DNA of 64,000 nucleotides, from assembly GCF_004122145.1 (NCBI RefSeq), contig NZ_SBKQ01000006.1, forward strand, positions 62,001 to 126,000, read 5' to 3'. The stretch is from Flavobacterium piscinae. GTDB lineage: Bacteria; Bacteroidota; Bacteroidia; Flavobacteriales; Flavobacteriaceae. Of this stretch, positions 52,209 through 60,652 are shown piece by piece. A program made the position numbers and the translations under genes. The notes beneath the pieces were generated by a model. It was not told the DNA's origin. It made no database searches and worked only from the letters and a program-made list of their open reading frames with translations. The stretch's first letter is position 1. Every line of letters starts with the position of its first letter.

Positions 52209-52279
52209 ACCCCTCCCAAATTTACAATTAAACCCAAACCTAACCAAAAAATAGAATGTATGTGTTCTACTAATGCAAA

Positions 52280-53893
52280 ATGGAAAAGCATAGTGAAAAT
52301 ATAAAAGTATTAATTGAGAATGTAAAAGATAAAATAGGTAAACCGGTAAGCAGCAGAGTTGTTGCCGCTACCATTGAGTCTTTTGGTATTAGAGATATAG
52401 ATACAGAAGCTGATTATGGTGTTTCAGACATTCAAGATTTAGCAAATTACGTCTACCGTCAACTCACAACTTCTTTAGAGCATAAAGAAAGTTTGAACGC
52501 CAAACAGAAAGAGTACATTGCTACCAATCCAGAAACTATTCAGCTTTCTGATTACATGGCGGTTAAAGCCAAAATTTTTGCTCATTATTATCCATTGGGT
52601 ATTTTTCACCTTCTTCCTGTTTTTCTTCAAATTGCTGCCATTGTTGTTTTTGGTTATTCATTGTGGACACATGTTCATTTTAACCATCTTCAATCAACAG
52701 CCGTTGTTTTGGGAGTAATCATTGGTATCGTTTCTACCGGTGGATTTGTGCAGGTTATTGGACGTCAAGCTACTTTTTATTGGAATTACCTTGATTATTC
52801 CATGACCAAAAAAACGGTTGACTACCTTTTAAAATTAGGTATTAAAACACTTTTTATTGTTTTTGCAGTTATACTGTTTATCAATTCATTTTTCCATCTT
52901 TATCCTTTTAAAGTTTTATTTATTGTTTTTGCGTATGCCTTTTTGATTGGTGTACTCTTGCTCGTATTGGCTCCTTTACATACTATCCGCCAACGATGGA
53001 TGATTACTGTTGCAGTCGTTTTAGGTACAGTAATTACGGTTGTATTGAACAAATATTCTGAACTATTAATTTATTATACGCATTGGTTTGGAATTAGTGC
53101 GGCTATCATTGTAGCCAAAACATATTTGTATTTTTTCTTCAGAGGTTTTTTAAAAAAACATCCACCAAGAGCCGATTTAAATATTAAAACATCAGTATTT
53201 ATTTACCAGAATCATCGTTATTTTTTATATGGAATAGGTGTGTATCTTTTCATTTTTATTGATAGAATCTTAGCTTGGTCTACGAGTTCATCCGGACAAC
53301 TTCCGTTTATCGTTTATTTTGAAAAAGATTATGAGTTGGGAATGGATATGGCAATTCTAGTATTTTTGTTATTGTCCGGTGTATTGGAGTTTAGTATTGC
53401 TTCCTTTACCCGATTTTTGGACATCACTCAAAAATTAGTACAATTTGAAAATTCTAAACTTTTTAATAAAGAGTTACACAAATTATATTGGCAAAATATT
53501 CTAATTCTATTTATAACAGCAGCGGTTATTTTTGTAATTATTCATCAATTGATGTTTGCTTCTTGGGGTTACAAAGGTCAGTTTCATGAAGAATTAGAGA
53601 TTTTGAGTGTGAAAGTGACTCTATATGGAGGAATAGGGTATTTCTTTTTAGCATGGGGAATGCTTAATACGCTATATTTGTTCACTTTAGGTCAAACAGA
53701 ACAACCTTTGAAAGGAATTATTTATGCTATCGTAATTAATATAACAATTGGCTTTATTCTTAGTCGCTTTGTGAGTTTTGAATACAGTGTGGTTGGAATG
53801 TTAGCCGGAGCATTATTTTTTATGTTCTATACCCTAAAGCATATTTTCGGTTTTTTCAAAAAACTTGATTATCATTATTATGCGTCGTTTTAA
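52280..53893 (+). CDS. pelG: PelG-like inner-membrane transporter with extra N-terminus
   Basis: 537 residues, about 80 more than the Pseudomonas protein (456). About 12 hydrophobic helices begin near residue 105 (GIFHLLPVFLQIAAIVVFGYSLW). The C-terminal helices and the aromatic end (FFKKLDYHYYASF) match PelG, the polysaccharide-transporter that works with PelF at the inner membrane. The first 100 residues are soluble and unusual: IKVLIENVKDKIGKPVSSRVVAATIESFGIRDIDTEADYGVSDIQDLANYVYRQL. They may be a regulatory or docking domain. The gene overlaps the next by 14 bases. Confidence 0.87.
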   Translation: MEKHSENIKVLIENVKDKIGKPVSSRVVAATIESFGIRDIDTEADYGVSDIQDLANYVYRQLTTSLEHKESLNAKQKEYIATNPETIQLSDYMAVKAKIFAHYYPLGIFHLLPVFLQIAAIVVFGYSLWTHVHFNHLQSTAVVLGVIIGIVSTGGFVQVIGRQATFYWNYLDYSMTKKTVDYLLKLGIKTLFIVFAVILFINSFFHLYPFKVLFIVFAYAFLIGVLLLVLAPLHTIRQRWMITVAVVLGTVITVVLNKYSELLIYYTHWFGISAAIIVAKTYLYFFFRGFLKKHPPRADLNIKTSVFIYQNHRYFLYGIGVYLFIFIDRILAWSTSSSGQLPFIVYFEKDYELGMDMAILVFLLLSGVLEFSIASFTRFLDITQKLVQFENSKLFNKELHKLYWQNILILFITAAVIFVIIHQLMFASWGYKGQFHEELEILSVKVTLYGGIGYFFLAWGMLNTLYLFTLGQTEQPLKGIIYAIVINITIGFILSRFVSFEYSVVGMLAGALFFMFYTLKHIFGFFKKLDYHYYASF

Positions 53894-54689
53894 TTTATTT
53901 TTTTGGTTATTGCCTTCGTTATTAACAATTCCTGTTTTCAGCAACCCTGAAAGCAAGAGTACTGTTTTGGTTTGTTACGGCAAATTAGATCCTGCAAAAA
54001 TCAAAGGGTATAACTACGTGATTTTGGAAGAAAAAAATTTTAAAAAAGAAGAAGTTCAGCAAATTAAAAAGAATAATAAAAACGTATTGGCCTACATTAG
54101 TTTGGGTGAAGTAAACAGTAATGCAATTCATTATAAACTATTAAAAAACAGAACGTTAGGAAAAAATAACAATTGGGATAGTTATTACTTAAATTTAAAA
54201 GACAAATCCACTTCTGTGGTGCTTATGTCATTAATCAAAAAAGTATTAGACAAAGGCTTTGATGGATTGTTTTTGGATAATATTGATAATTTTTCGTCAT
54301 TCGGACCACAAGCCAAACAACAAAAAGAATTAATTGCCTTAATTAAAAAAATAAAAACAGAGTATCCAAACCATGTATTGGTACAAAATTCAGGATTAGA
54401 ATTAATTCCGGAAACCAAAAATTTCATAGAATCCGTTTTGTTTGAATCTATTGCAACCGATTACTCTTTCCAAGGAAACTCCTATAAACTTCGTGAAACG
54501 AATGATTTTAATGAACGGATAAAGCAAATTAAAGAAATTAATACAAAATATAAGATACCGGTATTGCTTATTGAATATGCAGATACCAAGCAACTTTATG
54601 ATCAAATAGTTAATCGTTTAGCGTCGACCAAATTCGACTATTTTATTGGAAAAATAGATTTACAATCTGTTCCCAATTTCACCAAATAA
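53880..54689 (+). CDS. Secreted GH114 endo-alpha-1,4-polygalactosaminidase-like hydrolase
   Basis: 269 residues from the ATG at 53880 (a TTG five codons earlier is also in frame), overlapping pelG. A signal peptide (MRRFNLFFWLLPSLLTIPVFS) is followed by a TIM-barrel GH114 domain. YVILEEKNFKKEEVQQIKKNNKNVLAYISLGEVN contains the acidic loop, GFDGLFLDNIDNF the Asp strand and VLFESIATDYSF the likely catalytic Glu. In Pseudomonas this hydrolase is the N-terminal part of PelA; here it is a separate protein. It would trim or degrade GalNAc-rich polymer in the periplasm. Confidence 0.88.
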   Translation: MRRFNLFFWLLPSLLTIPVFSNPESKSTVLVCYGKLDPAKIKGYNYVILEEKNFKKEEVQQIKKNNKNVLAYISLGEVNSNAIHYKLLKNRTLGKNNNWDSYYLNLKDKSTSVVLMSLIKKVLDKGFDGLFLDNIDNFSSFGPQAKQQKELIALIKKIKTEYPNHVLVQNSGLELIPETKNFIESVLFESIATDYSFQGNSYKLRETNDFNERIKQIKEINTKYKIPVLLIEYADTKQLYDQIVNRLASTKFDYFIGKIDLQSVPNFTK

Positions 54690-54692
54690 ATC

Positions 54693-56663
54693 ATGATACT
54701 TTCCAGCTCCATATTTGTAGGTTTTCTAAGACTCGTTTTCTTACTTTTATTTTTGTATTACTGCAATAATAAGGTAGTAAAACGTGAAGACAGCCATAGT
54801 TTATTGCAATTTATTGTAAATGAATGGTTTAAATATGGCAGTTTATCGTTAATTGTTGTTTTTGTTCTTATACAAATAAGTGTTTACAGTTTAATTAATT
54901 ATTTACTGGTAATGCTGTTATTAATTTTGATTGATGTTGTTGGTATCAAAAATTTTAAAAACCCAATTCGTTATTTCAAAGATGTATCTAAAATTCGGTT
55001 TTTTGAATTTATAAAAGACAATGAAAATAAAAAACCGCTTAAAGAACTTATCCGTTTAGAAAGACCTAAAAAATTAACAGATGACCGTATATTTATTTTT
55101 TATGCTACCTTATTTCTAATTGTGGCGGCTTTTGTAGGACGATACTATTTTTATATATATGATATCTATTTGCTTTCTGATTTATGGGTAACCGAATTAA
55201 ATAAAGTGATACTTTTTGACGAAAACATTTGGTTTAACGGCACAGTTTCTGTTGAAGGAGAATTGGCAATGAGCAATTTATTTTCAAAGCTAGTAGATGT
55301 TAGTCCCGAAGTTGGTTTACAAAGTCTAGCAATTTTAGAAGCAATTTTATTAAGTTTAATTATTTTTTGGGCCATGCGTAAAATAGCATTTTCCAAAATT
55401 TTGGCTCCAATGATTGCTTTTCTTGCGTTTGTATTTCTCTATACATTTTCGCCTATTGAAATTCATTATTTGTTGCAAAACGAGCCCGTTTTGATGGGAT
55501 TGACTTTGGCTATTCCAACGATGATTTACACGTTACGACCGGATATCATTAAATTTAAAAAAGTAAATTATTTTGTCAGCTTTGTGATATGTTTTTTTGC
55601 CATTGGGTTAATAGATTTATTTACTTTATTAATTCTATTACCGCCATTTTATATACTAGCTTTATTAGTTGTCAATAAAAATTACTTGTCATTTAAATTG
55701 ATTGCAATTGCGGCCTATGTAGTGGGAACTTCAGCTGTTTTACTGACTTATTACTTCATGTGTACGTATTATCAAAATGATTTTTTAATTTTCCTTCAAT
55801 CGAGTTTAATTTCAGTTACTTCGTTCACGTACATGCCCAATTTGATTATTCCTTTTGATGAATTGCTAACATATTATCAATACGGGTCATTATTCAGTAT
55901 CCTTATTTTACCGTTCTTAATTTGGCACAAAAAAGAAGCATGGAAACCTTCTTTGGTATTTATGTTATATTTCAATTTATTGGTTACTCTTAGTTTTCTT
56001 AAAATAGAATGGATTGATTCCGATTTACTTCGATTGGCATTATCGGTATTTATTCCAATCTGCTATGGTATCACAGTGGCTATAATTTTACGCTTATTGT
56101 ATCCGCTTTATAAAAAATTACATCAGTTCCGTTTAGCCATAACATTAACCATTACCTCAATAGTTTTTGCAGGAATAGTATATACTCAAATTGAACCGCT
56201 AAGTAATATTAAAGCTTCTGACAAAACACCTCGGATGGTTTTAGATGCATATGATAAAATATTACATGAATATTTTCCGCATAGTTATGCTGTTGTGAAC
56301 GATAATGTTACACAAACATTGAGTTTAAACAAACACTTTTTTGTTAATTACGAAGATTTTTTATTCAATTACTTAGAAAGTGATTCAATCTACCACCATA
56401 ATAGAAAGAAACCTAAATTTTTTATTGAAAATCCACAATATGTAATACCAAAAAGTATTTTGGTTTTTGTTTACCATGATAATACTGAAACAGAAAATTA
56501 TTTTGCAGAACAAGATCAATTAGAACCATTATTAAAAGAACATATCCACACATTAGAAAAAAGAGGCAGAAAAGTATCTTTATTTTACGAGAGTCCATAT
56601 GTAAATGTGTATGAAATTGTCAACGAACCCAAATCAAGTAAGATTGATGACCTAATTTATTAA
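54693..56663 (+). CDS. Polytopic membrane protein of the Pel-like cluster, GT-C-like
   Basis: 656 residues with about 11-12 hydrophobic helices, a short cytoplasmic loop (KELIRLERPKKLTDDRIF) and a soluble C-terminal part of about 150 residues ending EPKSSKIDDLIY. The order of helices and large loops loosely resembles GT-C-fold glycosyltransferases, but I find no catalytic D-D motif that I would trust. It occupies the place of PelD/PelE in the operon, yet neither the GAF/GGDEF-like c-di-GMP domain of PelD nor PelE TPRs are visible. Function is not predictable from sequence. Confidence 0.82.
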   Translation: MILSSSIFVGFLRLVFLLLFLYYCNNKVVKREDSHSLLQFIVNEWFKYGSLSLIVVFVLIQISVYSLINYLLVMLLLILIDVVGIKNFKNPIRYFKDVSKIRFFEFIKDNENKKPLKELIRLERPKKLTDDRIFIFYATLFLIVAAFVGRYYFYIYDIYLLSDLWVTELNKVILFDENIWFNGTVSVEGELAMSNLFSKLVDVSPEVGLQSLAILEAILLSLIIFWAMRKIAFSKILAPMIAFLAFVFLYTFSPIEIHYLLQNEPVLMGLTLAIPTMIYTLRPDIIKFKKVNYFVSFVICFFAIGLIDLFTLLILLPPFYILALLVVNKNYLSFKLIAIAAYVVGTSAVLLTYYFMCTYYQNDFLIFLQSSLISVTSFTYMPNLIIPFDELLTYYQYGSLFSILILPFLIWHKKEAWKPSLVFMLYFNLLVTLSFLKIEWIDSDLLRLALSVFIPICYGITVAIILRLLYPLYKKLHQFRLAITLTITSIVFAGIVYTQIEPLSNIKASDKTPRMVLDAYDKILHEYFPHSYAVVNDNVTQTLSLNKHFFVNYEDFLFNYLESDSIYHHNRKKPKFFIENPQYVIPKSILVFVYHDNTETENYFAEQDQLEPLLKEHIHTLEKRGRKVSLFYESPYVNVYEIVNEPKSSKIDDLIY

Positions 56664-56665
56664 GT

Positions 56666-59600
56666 ATGAAAACCCGTGCAACCCAAAATCGAATAATCAT
56701 TTACTGCCTGATGGCGGTAATATTGATTTTTTCAAGCTGTGCCGACATTGACGCAATAATGAATCCGAATAACATAGATTTATTTTCAAAAGACAAAGAC
56801 GGTAAAAACGGTTTATTAAAACACTATTCAGACAACGATTTAAACCTTCCTCCATTGGTTGAATATATTGTTGATTTTGAAAATCCAATGAGTGTAAAAT
56901 ATAGTAATCACCTCAAAAAACTGTGTAATTATACCAAGATACCTTATAAAAACATTAATATTAAAGCATGGAATGCGAACCTTGAAATTGCCTCTTCCAC
57001 ACGTGTTTTATGTGTTTTGGAAACAAAAAAATTAAATGTGGAATCAGTAGCTAAAATTTTAAAATTCGTATCAGATGGTGGAACACTTTATCTTCCGTTT
57101 GCTTGCGATGATAAACGTTTTGGCTTTATGGTCGGAATGAAAACTAACTCAGAGTATGCAACAGATATTACTTCTTTTGGTTTAAAATTCAAAGAAAACT
57201 TTATTCCAACTTTAGCCGGTATTTCAACCAGAAAAGCGATTACTCATTTCGGAATGAGTGGCGAAAACTTTGACTATGCTAAAATTAAAGTTTACGCAAC
57301 CTCTATAAATAATGAATTTTTTCCAACCATTTTAGAAAATAAAATAGGAAAGGGTAGGGTCATTAACCTAAATTCAACCTTTGAGTTTGAAAAAATGGAT
57401 CGCGGAATTTTATTTTCCGGAATGATGATAGGCTTAGAAGGAATTCCCTATCCAATTGCGAATACCAGCACTATTTTTTTGGATGATTTTCCTTCTCCAT
57501 TATATGATACAAAAATGGAACCGATTAAATCAGAAATGAATTTATCTATATCTGATTTTGTGAAAAATGTTTGGTGGAAAGACATGAAAGATTTGGCAAA
57601 AAAATACCAAATAAGTTACACAGCCGTTCCTGCATTTGATTATAACGCTAAAACAGATCCTCCTTTTCTGTTTAACCAATGGGATGCAAAAAAAATGTCT
57701 AATAACGGTAGGGTAGAACCTATTAGTAGTTGGCTGATGCGTGACTGTATGAAAAACGGTCACGAATTGGGTTTTCACGGTTATAATCACGTTTCATTAG
57801 TTAAAAGAGATTGGAAAAAACCCGAATTTATTGTTACAGCTTTAGAAGGAGTTCATAAAAAATGGAAAGTAAGTAACTTTGGAGACATGCCAATTTCTTA
57901 TGTACCGCCCTCTAATTATATTGATCAAATGGGATTAAAAAAACTAAAAGAGGGTCTTCCGTCAATTAGTTTTATGTGTAGTTTATATTTAGGTGAAACC
58001 TATGAAGGTGGAAACCGCGAATTTGATTTTGACCCATATCATCACGACATGTTCGATTATCCCAGAATATCCAGTGGATTTGAAATTGATGAGAGTTCAA
58101 AATATAATATTCAATCGATGTATTTGTATACCGGAATTTGGAATCACTTTGTGCATCCGGATGATGTGTATCAAATTCCGAGTCCGTTTAACAAAAGTGC
58201 GGGTGAATTTGAATTGCGAAATGCAAAAGGATTGGGTTGGAGAAAAACAAAAGGAAAACCAGGCGGATTGCTTTCTGAATTTGATAAATATTTAAAAGAA
58301 TTTACCACTGCTTTTCCCCAATCTCGATTTTTAAATGCCGGCGAAGGGGGCTTTATTGCTTTGGATTGGAGAGCATCAAAATTTAATCACAAAACATATG
58401 ACGGTAAATATATTGTGGAAGCATTGAATACCGAAAATTCCATGTCAAACAGCCAATATTGGTTTCTATACGGAACAACAGAAAATGCTGAAAATATTGA
58501 ACTTCAGTTGAAGTCAATTGCTGTTATTTATTCCAAAACAAAATACTTAGATGGTTATTTATATTCGGCCTATACAAATGAACCTTCATTCCGTATCAAA
58601 GATTATCGGGAATACAGAGACAAAGAGTTGGATTTTATTTTCAGTAAAGTAAAAAATGATTATTACAGTTATGTAGCTAAAGTACGTGAGTTTGAACAAG
58701 GCGAAGATGTTTCTGAGGTATATGAAGAGCAAATCAGACTGGAAAAGGCTGCATTAAAACAAAGAATGCTTTCGGAATCGTCAATTGATTATCCAACTTG
58801 GAATAAATATGCTGAATACATGTCGTGGGAAAATAAATCCGAAGAGGTTTGGATTATGCTTGAAAAGCATTGTGCAAAATATCCAACTAAAGAAAACGTC
58901 ATGTATTCTCAAGAATTAGATAAATTGATTGGCTATCCAAACGACCTAGCCATGGAAAAATGGATTAATGCTCAATTGTTAGTAAATCCTAGAGATAAGG
59001 ACTTATTAAACAGTTATGTTGCAAATTTTAACACGCCTGAAAACAAAGAAAAAATAAAAAAAGCATTAATAGCTCTTTTGAGTGTTGACACTGGAAAAGA
59101 AAGTATGTTTAATTACATTCAACATTTACTTTGGTATGAACCGCAAAGTGCATTGGTTGAACTTGAAAAAATTGAACCTTCAAACGATTACCGTGAGATG
59201 GCAACCAACATTACTTGGCTCTATGCCAATGAAAAGAATTATCAAAAAGCATATGACTGGTCATTTTATAGCAATGAAATTGATATTGCAAACAAAATGG
59301 AATGGCTTTTTCAACTTAAGCAATACGATAATTTAATTAATGAATATAAAACGCATATAGAAAAAAATCCTGACGATTATAAAACAAAAGCTTTAATGGC
59401 GAACTATTATCATGAAATGGGAAAATTTAAAGAAGCTTGGATTTTAGCCAGTGAACTTCCTGTATCGAAAGAAAAAGAATCGCTCAGAAAATCATTAAAC
59501 GCAGATGTTGTGTATCAAGAAGATTTTGTACAACAAGATTTGTTAGCCAATTATCCTGAACTGTTTTTTGATAATGTAAAAATGGCTGTTACCAAAACCA

Positions 59601-60592
59601 ATCGTTTAAAATATGGTAATTTTATACAATCAGAAAATGAAATTCAGACCAATAGAGATAGAATGGCTTCGTTAATAACCAAACATTCTTATAATTTTTA
59701 TGATAAGAAGAAGAATCTTCACCGAATTGCCGGTACTTACTCTGAATTTTTTCCTTTGATTCGTTCTACGGTGGATACTATTATCACGGATTTAAGATTT
59801 CAAAATAGAGAAGAAAATGAAGAATTGATTATATCCGATGACAATAAATTTACACGTGTTTATGGGATTGAATATCAATATAAAAATCCGTTTTCATTCG
59901 ACAAATACCAATATTGGTCAAGAGTAAGATTAGAAATGGATAATTATCAACAAACCTATTTTCAATTTGGTGCCGGTATCAGCAAATCATTTAACAAAAA
60001 CTTTAGTTCAGCTCAAGTAAATGTTTTTCCTGTGCAAACTGCACCGGGACATGCCAAAGAAATTTATCATGTTCATACTGTATTATACCAAAGTGTATAT
60101 ATTATGAAAAAAATTAATGCCACTTTGGGTGTTGAATCAAACTATTATACAAAAAGTAAAACCAATACCGATTTCATCACTGATAATAACATTGATGTCT
60201 CAGCTACACTCAGAATTGGTTGGGATAACGGTGAAGAGAAAAAATCAAAATTTGTGCCTTTCTTAGAATCTTCCATCCAAAAGGGTTCAGCAGATTTAAG
60301 TGATGGTTATCCTTATTGGATGTTAGAAAAACGTTTATTTGGAGGTGCCGGACTTAGTTATAGTTATGGTTTAGAAGCGAATGATTTTAACACTAAAGTA
60401 GAAGCCGCCTATTTTTTTGATGATTATGCCGAAGTATTCCAACGCTTTTCCGGTAGTGTATCTTATCGATTATTTAATTACACTGCTTTGGTGGCCGGTT
60501 TTGAAATTTTCAATCAAGATAAATTCTATTCCAATACGGTACAATTTGGACTAAAACATAGCTTTAGAGAGAAGAAGAGCCGTAAGAAATAA
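56666..60592 (+). CDS. PelA-deacetylase/PelB-like TPR-barrel fusion lipoprotein
   Basis: 1308 residues. A lipoprotein signal peptide ends in IFSSC-ADIDAIM. Residues about 60-260 look like the Rossmann-like middle domain of PelA/DUF2194. The polysaccharide deacetylase domain follows, with the D273-D274 pair in STIFLDDFPSP and the zinc motif H371-x3-H375 in ELGFHGYNHVS. Residues about 690-960 are helical TPR-like repeats (YPTWNKYAEYMSWENKSEEVW, NPDDYKTKALMANYYHEMGKFKEAW). About 1070-1308 is a beta-barrel-like end (YGIEYQYKNPFSF, RLEMDNYQQTYFQFGAGISKSF, YPYWMLEKRLFGGAGLSYSYG). This combines the jobs of PelA (deacetylation) and PelB (export) in one chain. Last gene of the operon. Confidence 0.85.
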   Translation: MKTRATQNRIIIYCLMAVILIFSSCADIDAIMNPNNIDLFSKDKDGKNGLLKHYSDNDLNLPPLVEYIVDFENPMSVKYSNHLKKLCNYTKIPYKNINIKAWNANLEIASSTRVLCVLETKKLNVESVAKILKFVSDGGTLYLPFACDDKRFGFMVGMKTNSEYATDITSFGLKFKENFIPTLAGISTRKAITHFGMSGENFDYAKIKVYATSINNEFFPTILENKIGKGRVINLNSTFEFEKMDRGILFSGMMIGLEGIPYPIANTSTIFLDDFPSPLYDTKMEPIKSEMNLSISDFVKNVWWKDMKDLAKKYQISYTAVPAFDYNAKTDPPFLFNQWDAKKMSNNGRVEPISSWLMRDCMKNGHELGFHGYNHVSLVKRDWKKPEFIVTALEGVHKKWKVSNFGDMPISYVPPSNYIDQMGLKKLKEGLPSISFMCSLYLGETYEGGNREFDFDPYHHDMFDYPRISSGFEIDESSKYNIQSMYLYTGIWNHFVHPDDVYQIPSPFNKSAGEFELRNAKGLGWRKTKGKPGGLLSEFDKYLKEFTTAFPQSRFLNAGEGGFIALDWRASKFNHKTYDGKYIVEALNTENSMSNSQYWFLYGTTENAENIELQLKSIAVIYSKTKYLDGYLYSAYTNEPSFRIKDYREYRDKELDFIFSKVKNDYYSYVAKVREFEQGEDVSEVYEEQIRLEKAALKQRMLSESSIDYPTWNKYAEYMSWENKSEEVWIMLEKHCAKYPTKENVMYSQELDKLIGYPNDLAMEKWINAQLLVNPRDKDLLNSYVANFNTPENKEKIKKALIALLSVDTGKESMFNYIQHLLWYEPQSALVELEKIEPSNDYREMATNITWLYANEKNYQKAYDWSFYSNEIDIANKMEWLFQLKQYDNLINEYKTHIEKNPDDYKTKALMANYYHEMGKFKEAWILASELPVSKEKESLRKSLNADVVYQEDFVQQDLLANYPELFFDNVKMAVTKTNRLKYGNFIQSENEIQTNRDRMASLITKHSYNFYDKKKNLHRIAGTYSEFFPLIRSTVDTIITDLRFQNREENEELIISDDNKFTRVYGIEYQYKNPFSFDKYQYWSRVRLEMDNYQQTYFQFGAGISKSFNKNFSSAQVNVFPVQTAPGHAKEIYHVHTVLYQSVYIMKKINATLGVESNYYTKSKTNTDFITDNNIDVSATLRIGWDNGEEKKSKFVPFLESSIQKGSADLSDGYPYWMLEKRLFGGAGLSYSYGLEANDFNTKVEAAYFFDDYAEVFQRFSGSVSYRLFNYTALVAGFEIFNQDKFYSNTVQFGLKHSFREKKSRKK

Positions 60593-60597
60593 AAAAA

Positions 60598-60629
60598 ATG
60601 ATGAAGTACATAGCTTTGTACTTCATCAT
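60598..60629. terminator. Bidirectional terminator after the Pel-like operon
   Basis: Perfect 13-bp stem ATGATGAAGTACA and TGTACTTCATCAT with a six-base loop TAGCTT, between convergent stops at 60592 and 60653; the A-run on the left gives a U-tract for the minus strand. Confidence 0.88.
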
Positions 60630-60652
60630 CTTTAATCTATATTAAATTTGTT

